Origin: Desulfobacula sp. | Lineage (GTDB): Bacteria; Desulfobacterota; Desulfobacteria; Desulfobacterales; Desulfobacteraceae | Direction of reading: 5' to 3' | Assembly (NCBI GenBank): GCA_018702715.1 | Contig: JABIYQ010000034.1 | Span: forward strand, 1-5,033 | Length of the DNA: 5,033 nucleotides | Part shown: piece by piece, positions 1 through 5,033 of the stretch | How positions within the stretch are numbered: position 1 is the stretch's first letter | How the letters are laid out: every line of letters starts with the position of its first letter | Program-made: the position numbers and the translations under genes | The notes under the pieces: generated by a model | Databases searched by the model: none | What the model was told of the DNA's origin: nothing | The model's input: only the letters and a program-made list of their open reading frames with translations

Positions 1-2124
1 AAATGTGGCGGCAATCCAGAACTGATAAAAGAAGAACTTGAAAAATTCTTTAATGAGAAATTAACAAAAATTGATAAAAAAGAAGAATATGTTTTACAAC
101 AGACCATAGGTTTCCAGCGAATGATACAGCGTGCTATCAACCATGCCCGGTCTGCGGAAAAAAGTGAAGTCAATTTAGGAGATATTCTTGCCTCTATTTT
201 CCAGGAAAAAGATTCCCATGCTGCATTTTATCTCGAATCTGAGGGCATTACCCGCCTTGATGTATTAAAATTAATTTCACACACTTCAGAATCTAAAAAA
301 GAAAGTCCCCCATCCATGGACCCGTCCCGTAGAATCTTTAAACCCGCAGACAGAAAATCAAAACAATCCAAAAAAAAGGATCCCCTGGAAACCTTTACCA
401 CAAATCTTTTGCAAAAGGCACAAGACAATAAGATTGATCCGCTTATCGGAAGAATAGATGAAATGGACAGGGTCATGCAGATTCTTTGTCGCAGAAGAAA
501 AAATAATCCGATTTTGGTGGGAGATCCCGGTGTTGGAAAAACAGCCATTGCCGAAGGGTTAGCCACTCAAATAAATGACAAACTAGTACCGGATCTTTTA
601 GAAAATTGTGAATTATATTCTCTTGATATGGGAGCACTTCTTGCTGGAACAAAATATCGAGGTGACTTTGAACAACGTCTAAAAGATGTTATAAATGCCC
701 TTGAATCCAAAGAGAATGCATTGTTGGTTATCGATGAAATCCATACAGTCGTGGGAGCCGGTGCAACCACCAGCGGTTCCATGGATGCTTCAAACATTTT
801 AAAACCGGCTCTTTCCTCAGGAGATATAAAATGTATCGGTACAACAACCTATGAAGAATACAAAAATCATTTTGAAAAAGACCGCGCTTTTTCAAGGAGA
901 TTTGAAAAAGTTGAAGTCTCAGAACCTTCTGTTGAAGAAACAATTCTAATTTTAAATGGACTTAAACCATATTATGAAGCACATCATGGATTGGCCTATA
1001 CTGCCAAGACAATTGAAGCTGCGGCATATCTGTCGGATAAATACATCAATGATAGGCTCCTGCCGGACAAAGCCATTGATGTTATTGATGAAACCGGCGC
1101 CTATCTGCGGCTCAAGGGAAAAGGAAAACGAAAAACGATAAGTCCCAAAGATATTGAAAAAATTGTCGCTAAAATTGCCAAAGTGCCTGTCACAAGCGTT
1201 ACTTCGACTGATAAGGCCAACCTGGAATCTTTGCCATTAAGAATGTATAAGGTTATATTTGGGCAAAATGATGCCATTGAAACTTTGACCACTTCCATTA
1301 AAAGATCAAGAGCAGGTCTGGCAGCTCCGGATCGTCCCATTGGATCTTTTCTTTTCATGGGGCCGACAGGTGTTGGCAAAACAGAGGTTGCAAAACAGCT
1401 TGCCCTTAATATGGGGATAGAATTTTTAAGATTTGACATGAGTGAATACATGGAAAAGCATGCTGTTTCACGACTTATCGGAGCCCCTCCAGGATATGTT
1501 GGCTTTGACCAGGGCGGTATCCTGACAGACAGTATCCGGAAAACACCCCATGCGGTTTTACTGCTTGATGAGATTGAAAAAGCCCATATGGATCTTTATA
1601 ATATTCTTTTACAGGTTATGGACTATGCAACCCTGACTGACAACACCGGCAAATCAGCTGATTTCAGGAATGTTATCGTCATCATGACATCCAATGCAGG
1701 TACAAGGGAAATGAGTGCAAATTCCATTGGATTTGGCTCACAGTCAACAAACCTTGATGCCAAAGGACTCAAAGCCGTTGAAAAGACATTCAGTCCTGAA
1801 TTTAGAAACCGGCTTGATGGTATTGTTCAGTTTAACCATCTATCTCCCAAGGTCATGGAAAAAATTGTTGATAAAAACATGAAAGAACTCAAAGCCATGC
1901 TCAAAGCCAAAGAAATTAAATTGAGCTATTCTGCCAAGGCCAGATCATTTCTTGCAAAACAAGGATATGACCCAAAATTTGGTGCCAGACCTCTGGCAAG
2001 AATTATCCAGACTCAAATAAAAGATAAACTCACCAATGAAATCCTTTTTGGTAAATTGGAAAAAGGCGGTAATATTTCAATAGGCCTTAAGAACAATATG
2101 CTTAATTTTAACTTTAAGAGCTGA
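1..2124 (+). CDS. clpA: ATP-dependent Clp protease ATP-binding subunit ClpA (5' end outside window)
   Basis: AAA+ unfoldase that feeds substrates, including ClpS-delivered N-degron proteins, into the cytoplasmic ClpP peptidase. The frame is open from base 1. The first in-frame ATG (121) is internal, because the 40 codons before it already align with the Clp N-domain. By comparison with the 758-residue E. coli protein I estimate that about 45 N-terminal residues are missing. In the 707 visible codons: the rest of the N-domain; a basic linker (about 102-125); first AAA module with Walker A GDPGVGKT (174-181), pore motif KYR (218-220) and Walker B IDE (244-246); second AAA module with Walker A GPTGVGKT (454-461), pore motif GYVG (498-501), Walker B LLDE (521-524) and the ClpP-docking loop IGF (576-578); then a D2-small domain ending soon after GARPLAR. 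There is no long middle domain, which separates it from ClpB and ClpC. All catalytic motifs are intact. The stop abuts the aat start, implying one operon. Confidence 0.97.
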   Translation, partial: KCGGNPELIKEELEKFFNEKLTKIDKKEEYVLQQTIGFQRMIQRAINHARSAEKSEVNLGDILASIFQEKDSHAAFYLESEGITRLDVLKLISHTSESKKESPPSMDPSRRIFKPADRKSKQSKKKDPLETFTTNLLQKAQDNKIDPLIGRIDEMDRVMQILCRRRKNNPILVGDPGVGKTAIAEGLATQINDKLVPDLLENCELYSLDMGALLAGTKYRGDFEQRLKDVINALESKENALLVIDEIHTVVGAGATTSGSMDASNILKPALSSGDIKCIGTTTYEEYKNHFEKDRAFSRRFEKVEVSEPSVEETILILNGLKPYYEAHHGLAYTAKTIEAAAYLSDKYINDRLLPDKAIDVIDETGAYLRLKGKGKRKTISPKDIEKIVAKIAKVPVTSVTSTDKANLESLPLRMYKVIFGQNDAIETLTTSIKRSRAGLAAPDRPIGSFLFMGPTGVGKTEVAKQLALNMGIEFLRFDMSEYMEKHAVSRLIGAPPGYVGFDQGGILTDSIRKTPHAVLLLDEIEKAHMDLYNILLQVMDYATLTDNTGKSADFRNVIVIMTSNAGTREMSANSIGFGSQSTNLDAKGLKAVEKTFSPEFRNRLDGIVQFNHLSPKVMEKIVDKNMKELKAMLKAKEIKLSYSAKARSFLAKQGYDPKFGARPLARIIQTQIKDKLTNEILFGKLEKGGNISIGLKNNMLNFNFKS

Positions 2125-2826
2125 ATGCCGCTTTTCAGGCTATCAAAAAGATTAGACTTTCCCCCGGCCTGGCTTGCACGATCTGACGGCCTTTTATGTA
2201 TAGGGGGAGATCTAACTCCGGAAAGGCTGCTTTTGGCCTATGAAAATGGAATCTTTCCCTGGTTCTCAAAGGATGAACCAATTCTTTGGTGGTCTCCTGA
2301 TCCAAGGCTGATACTATTCCCAAAAAATATCAGGATCTCAAAAAGCCTGAATAAAAAAATAAAAAAAAATATATATAGCGTTACTATGGACAAGGCATTT
2401 GAAAAGACCATTCGTTCCTGTGCAAAACCAAGAAAAAATGGTCATGAAGGTACATGGCTTGTAGATGAAATGGTGGATTCCTATATAAAACTTCATACAC
2501 TGGGATATGCCCATTCCATTGAAACATGGAGAAAAAACAAACTGGTCGGCGGATTGTACGGCGTTTGTCTTGGCAAATCTTTTTTTGGAGAATCCATGTT
2601 TTCTTTTGAAAGTGATGCATCTAAAATTGCTCTGGTCGCCCTTTCAAACCATTTAGAAAAACAAGATTTTGATTTAATTGACTGTCAGGTGACGACAGAC
2701 CATCTTCTAAGTATGGGTGCAATCGAAATCGCCAGAAATGCATTCCTTGATCTTATCCTTGAATCTGTTAAAAAAAAAGAAGGGGTAAACATTTGGAATT
2801 CTAATATTAATTTGGAACTTAGTTAA
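2125..2826 (+). CDS. aat: Leucyl/phenylalanyl-tRNA--protein transferase
   Basis: Cytoplasmic enzyme that transfers Leu or Phe from aminoacyl-tRNA to the N-terminus of proteins starting with Arg or Lys, creating primary degrons for ClpS-ClpAP. The 233-residue length is nearly that of E. coli Aat (234). Family blocks appear in order: GLLCIGGDL (22-30), NGIFPWF (41-47), ILWWSPDPR (53-61), EGTW (108-111), HSIETW (130-135), FFGESMFS (153-160) and LIDCQVTTDH (184-193). Trp111, Glu156, Asp186 and Gln188 fall at the same positions as residues of the E. coli active site and tRNA-binding pocket; Trp46 corresponds to E. coli Trp49. The ATG begins at the base after the clpA stop, with only a weak AAGAG (2116-2120) as Shine-Dalgarno, so translation is probably coupled to clpA. 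In E. coli infA and serW lie between clpA and aat; here they are directly joined. The last 20 residues are Lys/Asn-rich and poorly conserved. Confidence 0.97.
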   Translation: MPLFRLSKRLDFPPAWLARSDGLLCIGGDLTPERLLLAYENGIFPWFSKDEPILWWSPDPRLILFPKNIRISKSLNKKIKKNIYSVTMDKAFEKTIRSCAKPRKNGHEGTWLVDEMVDSYIKLHTLGYAHSIETWRKNKLVGGLYGVCLGKSFFGESMFSFESDASKIALVALSNHLEKQDFDLIDCQVTTDHLLSMGAIEIARNAFLDLILESVKKKEGVNIWNSNINLELS

Positions 2827-2846
2827 GGGTTCGCTCAAAAGGAAAA

Positions 2847-3680
2847 ATGAAACCAATAAAAGATAATATTCAAACCGGCAGTATTTGTGTTTTAGGAATT
2901 GGATTTGATCAAAATTCTTCTTTTCAAAAGGGCCCGGCACTGGCACCCAATCGAATAAGGGAGAGTTATTTTTCCAGCTCATCCAATCTATGGTCGGAAA
3001 AAGGTCTTGATCTTGGATCATTACACCTTCTGTACGATTTAGGGAATATTGATTTCAAAACAGACGTCGACCCCTTTAATCAAATCACAAATTCGGCCAA
3101 AGCCGTGCTTGACCAGGGGAACCACATGATTTGTTTGGGTGGTGATCACTCAATCACTTTTCCTGTTATAAAGGCATATGCTCAAAAATATGATTGCCTT
3201 AACATCCTTCATCTTGATGCCCACCCCGATTTGTATGACAGCCTTGATGGAAATATCTATTCACATGCCTGCCCATTTGCCAGAATCATGGAAAAAAAAC
3301 TGGCTAAAAGACTTGTTCAGGCAGGGATCAGGACAATGACCGGCCATCAGCGTGAACAAGCTGAAAAATTTGGCGTGGAAGTTAAAGAGATGAAAGATGG
3401 AATTGACTGGCTGGATGAGCTTGAGTTTGAAGGGCCTGTATATTTATCCCTTGATTTAGACTGCCTGGACCCGGCTTTTGCCCCGGGTGTTTCCCACCAT
3501 GAACCCGGGGGAATGACAACGCGCCAGGTCATTGATATTATTCATCGCCTAAAAGGAAAAATTATTGGTGCAGATATTGTTGAATACAATCCTGACAGGG
3601 ATTTTGCTTCAATGACATCCATGGTGGCAGCAAAACTTTTAAAAGAAATAATAACACGGATCCATGAAGATACTATTTAA
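2847..3680 (+). CDS. speB: Ureohydrolase: agmatinase or plant-type arginase
   Basis: Binuclear manganese ureohydrolase that releases urea from agmatine (giving putrescine) or from arginine (giving ornithine); cytoplasmic. At 277 residues the length is normal. Metal-site motifs are complete: GGDHS (98-102, His101), DAHPD (124-128, Asp124/His126/Asp128) and SLDLDCLDPAFAPG (201-214, Asp203/Asp205). Glu219 and Glu246 sit in the HEPGG and VEYNP blocks. The middle and C-terminal blocks YSHACPFARIME (138-149), VSHHEPGGMT (215-224), GADIVEYNPDRD (241-252) and MVAAKLLKE (259-267) closely resemble, from memory, the plant mitochondrial arginase/agmatinase clade and not typical E. coli SpeB or bacterial RocF. 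Substrate therefore cannot be settled from sequence; speB is used as a provisional symbol. The ATG has AAGGA at 2839-2843, with a short 3-nt spacer. The gene lies 20 bp after aat and 24 bp before lgt, so it is probably co-transcribed. No spe or arg neighbour is visible to indicate the pathway. Confidence 0.88.
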   Translation: MKPIKDNIQTGSICVLGIGFDQNSSFQKGPALAPNRIRESYFSSSSNLWSEKGLDLGSLHLLYDLGNIDFKTDVDPFNQITNSAKAVLDQGNHMICLGGDHSITFPVIKAYAQKYDCLNILHLDAHPDLYDSLDGNIYSHACPFARIMEKKLAKRLVQAGIRTMTGHQREQAEKFGVEVKEMKDGIDWLDELEFEGPVYLSLDLDCLDPAFAPGVSHHEPGGMTTRQVIDIIHRLKGKIIGADIVEYNPDRDFASMTSMVAAKLLKEIITRIHEDTI

Positions 3681-3704
3681 ATTTTTTTCCCAGGACAATT
3701 CAAT

Positions 3705-4526
3705 ATGAACTGGTGGAGTCAGATACCTTACAAAATAAGTCCTTATTTATTTCAAATCAATGGGTTTGGAATTCGTTATTATAGTTTGATGTATATTCTT
3801 GCCTTTGTTACCTTTTATTTTTTAATCAAATTCAGAATCAGAACTGAAAAACTTGATATAAATATACATCTTATGGATGATTTTATTATATGGGCTGCCA
3901 TGGGGGTTCTTTTAGGGGGCAGGTTTGGATATGTCTTATTTTATGATTTTAAATATTATATCCTTCATCCATTAAACATTTTGCTGCCCTTTGATTTTTA
4001 TAATGGATTTGCCTTTACAGGAATTTCCGGAATGTCCTATCATGGAGGACTTATAGGTGTTGTTACAGCCGTTTATTTTTTTTGCAAAAAAAACAAATTG
4101 CTTTTTTGGGAATTTTCAGATCTCTTATGCCCGGTTGTACCTTTGGGATACACCTTTGGAAGACTTGGTAATTTTTTTAATTCAGAACTTTTCGGAAAGG
4201 CAACCACCCTGCCCTGGGGAATGTATTTTCCCACTGATCCAACCCATACATTAAGACATCCTTCCCAGCTCTATGAAGCTTTCTTTGAAGGTATTGTTCT
4301 CTTTGTAGTATTATGGACTATCCGACGTAAAAAGGTTTTTAAACACCGTATGTTTGCTTTATATCTGCTTGGATATGGGTTTATAAGATTTTTTATTGAG
4401 TTTGTACGAAAACCCGATGACCACCTGAACTACGTCTGGTCAGTTTTCACCATGGGACAAATCCTATGTTTTTTGATGATTCTGTCTGGATTTTTTCTTT
4501 TTTTAAAAATTAAATCGAAAAATTAA
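3705..4526 (+). CDS. lgt: Phosphatidylglycerol--prolipoprotein diacylglyceryl transferase
   Basis: Inner-membrane enzyme that moves the diacylglyceryl group of phosphatidylglycerol onto the lipobox cysteine of prolipoproteins, the first step of lipoprotein maturation. The Lgt signature GRLGNFFNSELFG spans residues 152-164. Other family blocks are IRYYSLMYI (23-31), GGRFGYVLFYDF (71-82), MSYHGGLIG (110-118, with the conserved functional His at 113), RHPSQLYEAF (184-193), YGFIRFFIEFVRKPD (224-238) and MGQIL (250-254). Hydrophobic stretches at about 23-43, 58-80, 111-127, 140-157, 193-206, 215-233 and 247-268 fit the family's seven-helix topology. At 273 residues it is somewhat shorter than E. 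coli Lgt (291), mainly because the loop between the signature and RHPSQ is reduced. The ATG is preceded by AGGA (3692-3695) with a 9-nt spacer. It is the last gene of the tightly packed run; a 369-bp gap follows. Confidence 0.97.
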   Translation: MNWWSQIPYKISPYLFQINGFGIRYYSLMYILAFVTFYFLIKFRIRTEKLDINIHLMDDFIIWAAMGVLLGGRFGYVLFYDFKYYILHPLNILLPFDFYNGFAFTGISGMSYHGGLIGVVTAVYFFCKKNKLLFWEFSDLLCPVVPLGYTFGRLGNFFNSELFGKATTLPWGMYFPTDPTHTLRHPSQLYEAFFEGIVLFVVLWTIRRKKVFKHRMFALYLLGYGFIRFFIEFVRKPDDHLNYVWSVFTMGQILCFLMILSGFFLFLKIKSKN

Positions 4527-4564
4527 TGTAATTGTTCAACCCGTTAAAAAAAATTAATACCAAA

Positions 4565-4633
4565 GCCCTGTCTGATGGATATTTGCAGGAGGTTAAGCGT
4601 TTAGCATCGAAACAAATATCCATCAGACAGGGC
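4565..4633. repeat. Perfect 21-bp inverted repeat with 27-nt loop
   Basis: Arms 4565-4585 and 4613-4633 are exact reverse complements with no mismatch, and pairing stops at both edges (A4564/G4634 and C4586/A4612). The loop contains AGGAGG (4587-4589 region onward) but no start codon at a useful distance. There is no T-run after the right arm. On the minus strand the T-run (complement of 4546-4553) begins about 11 bases beyond the stem. It is therefore not a standard intrinsic terminator in either direction, though it may stabilise or end the lgt mRNA. A miniature inverted-repeat or REP-like element is the alternative. Confidence 0.9.
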
Positions 4634-4708
4634 GGTTTCAGGTGTAAGAGCTGAATAATTACAAATTTATTTTGAATCCCGCACATACCAAAGCATGTTG
4701 ACCAAAAC

Positions 4709-4736
4709 TTGACAAAAAGGGTTTAGACATCATTAT
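4709..4736 (+). promoter_or_regulatory. Candidate sigma-70 promoter for fxsA
   Basis: A perfect -35 hexamer TTGACA (4709-4714) is followed, after 16 bases, by CATTAT (4731-4736), which matches four of six -10 positions including the key second A and final T. Transcription would start near 4743, giving a leader of about 150 nt before the fxsA ATG. The -10 is imperfect and the host sigma consensus is unknown, so this is a prediction. Confidence 0.45.
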
Positions 4737-4753
4737 CTTGGATGTTATCCAAG
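4737..4753 (+). other. Small hairpin at the predicted leader start
   Basis: CTTGGA (4737-4742) and TCCAAG (4748-4753) form a perfect 6-bp stem with loop TGTTA. It directly follows the candidate -10. If transcription starts near 4743 the RNA would lack the left arm, so the palindrome would act at the DNA level (for example as an operator) or belong to a longer transcript from upstream. Chance occurrence is possible. Confidence 0.4.
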
Positions 4754-4760
4754 TCAATGA

Positions 4761-4886
4761 CCACCCGCAAAGCGGGAGGCTTGCCTATTCGACCATAGGT
4801 CGTAAAGGCAAAAGCACGTCAGTGCTTTAATCGTTAGGTTTGTAACCGGGTGCAAAGCAAGCGGTTTGATAACAAACAATCAATGA
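4761..4886 (+). other. Multi-hairpin block flanked by TCAATGA: small IS200/IS605-like insertion or structured leader RNA
   Basis: Consecutive stems visible here are 4761-4779 (8 pairs with one A/A mismatch, AAA loop), 4781-4811 (outer TTGCCT/AGGCAA plus inner CGACC/GGTCG), 4811-4828 (AAAGCAC/GTGCTTT, loop GTCA), a weak GGTT/AACC (4837-4847), and GTTTG/CAAAC with ATAA loop (4864-4877). The heptamer TCAATGA occurs immediately before the block (4754-4760) and at its end (4880-4886), so ATGA lies at both edges. Such subterminal hairpins next to a short fixed target are typical of IS200/IS605 relatives; HEARO/IscB omega-RNA elements are reported beside ATGA or GTGA. There is no transposase or IscB ORF, so this would be a non-autonomous copy. 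A cis-regulatory leader RNA for fxsA is the main alternative. Identity is inferred; the hairpins and repeats are directly seen. Confidence 0.5.
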
Positions 4887-4890
4887 GGAG
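4885..4890 (+). promoter_or_regulatory. Ribosome binding site of fxsA
   Basis: GAGGAG sits 5 nt before the ATG at 4896 and fixes the fxsA start. It is the strongest Shine-Dalgarno in the window. Its first two bases overlap the right-hand TCAATGA copy, so the edge of the structured block touches the translation signal. Confidence 0.8.
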
Positions 4891-4895
4891 ACAAA

Positions 4896-5033
4896 ATGCT
4901 TTTAAAATTATTTTTATGCTTTACCCTTATTCCTGTTTTTGAACTATATCTTTTAATAAAAGTCGGCACGGCCATTGGTGGTCTTAATACAATTTTCCTG
5001 GTTATTTTAACGGGATTTTTAGGTGCCTGGCTT
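4896..5033 (+). CDS. fxsA: FxsA-family membrane protein (3' end outside window)
   Basis: The first 46 codons of a small integral membrane protein, open to the window edge. The N-terminus is hydrophobic and carries the family pattern IPVFELYLLIKVG (12-24), followed by a second hydrophobic stretch (about 29-46) with VILTGFLGAWL (36-46). FxsA is named for E. coli, where its overproduction relieves F-plasmid exclusion of phage T7; its normal cellular role is poorly understood. The start is well supported by GAGGAG (4885-4890) with a 5-nt spacer. The gene is separated from lgt by a long structured intergenic region and probably has its own promoter. The family call rests on remembered N-terminal pattern only, as most of the protein is missing. 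Confidence 0.85.
   Translation, partial: MLLKLFLCFTLIPVFELYLLIKVGTAIGGLNTIFLVILTGFLGAWL

Larger units (their letters stand above)
4527..4895. other. Intergenic region between lgt and fxsA
   Basis: This is the only long non-coding stretch in the window. I see no convincing ORF on either strand and no tRNA or rRNA. In order it holds an AT-rich lead-in with an A-run (4546-4553), a perfect 21-bp inverted repeat (4565-4633), about 75 bases with no recognisable signal (4634-4708), a candidate promoter (4709-4736), a small hairpin (4737-4753), and a multi-hairpin block (about 4761-4886) running into the fxsA ribosome binding site. No classic GC stem followed by a T-run is present on the plus strand, so where the lgt transcript ends is unclear. 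Confidence 0.85.

Noticed and set aside
121..123. ATG at 121 as the clpA start
   Set aside because: The 40 in-frame codons upstream continue the ClpA N-domain without a stop, so this Met is internal and the true start is outside the window.
228..1451. Several minus-strand and alternate-frame ORFs of 60-116 codons overlapping clpA
   Set aside because: They lie opposite or out of frame within a fully conserved ClpA reading frame, and their translations show no recognisable domain; they are shadows of the real gene.
2770..2778. Run of nine A near the 3' end of aat as a programmed slippage site
   Set aside because: It lies after all catalytic residues. Loss of one A gives a stop almost at once and gain of one A gives a stop after about eight codons, so there is no useful alternative product. 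The sequence is generally A-rich.
2707..3021. Minus-strand ORF of 104 codons across the aat-speB junction
   Set aside because: It overlaps two well-supported genes on the opposite strand, and its translation is low-complexity with no family resemblance.
4057..4254. Plus-strand 65-codon ORF inside lgt
   Set aside because: It is a shifted frame of lgt; the Lgt signature is encoded in the other frame across the same bases.
4586..4612. AGGAGG in the loop of the inverted repeat as the ribosome binding site of a hidden small gene
   Set aside because: No start codon follows at a workable distance and no ORF runs from it.
4761..4886. Known c-di-GMP-I (GEMM) riboswitch, suggested by a GCAAAGC motif
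   Set aside because: The rest of the GEMM layout, including the conserved receptor segments and their order, is not recognisable; I could not match another riboswitch class by eye.

Overview
The window reads like ordinary housekeeping DNA from an AT-rich Gram-negative bacterium. ClpA, Aat and an E. coli-like Lgt point to Proteobacteria in the broad sense. The overall flavour (low GC, a plant-arginase-like ureohydrolase, FxsA downstream of Lgt) suggests a sulfate-reducing deltaproteobacterium such as a Desulfobacterales member, but that placement is an impression and not a demonstrated result.

Bases 1-4526 hold four plus-strand genes packed as one probable operon: clpA (5' end cut off by the window edge), aat (its ATG directly follows the clpA stop), a speB/arginase-type ureohydrolase (20 bp gap) and lgt (24 bp gap). 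ClpA and Aat belong to the bacterial N-degron pathway. Aat adds Leu or Phe to proteins with N-terminal Arg or Lys, and ClpAP with its adaptor ClpS degrades the tagged proteins. The adaptor gene is not in view and may lie just upstream. The ureohydrolase (polyamine or arginine metabolism) and Lgt (lipoprotein lipidation) have no obvious functional link to that pathway and may simply share transcription.

Bases 4527-4895 are a 369-bp intergenic region and the only non-routine part of the window. It holds a perfect 21-bp inverted repeat around a 27-nt loop (4565-4633), a plausible sigma-70 promoter (4709-4736), a small hairpin (4737-4753), and a compact multi-hairpin block (about 4761-4886). The block is bordered on both sides by the heptamer TCAATGA, so an ATGA tetranucleotide sits at each edge. 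It looks like either a structured 5' leader RNA or a small non-autonomous insertion of IS200/IS605/IscB type (a PATE-like or omega-RNA/HEARO-like remnant). The start of an fxsA-family membrane protein gene follows at 4896 and runs off the window.
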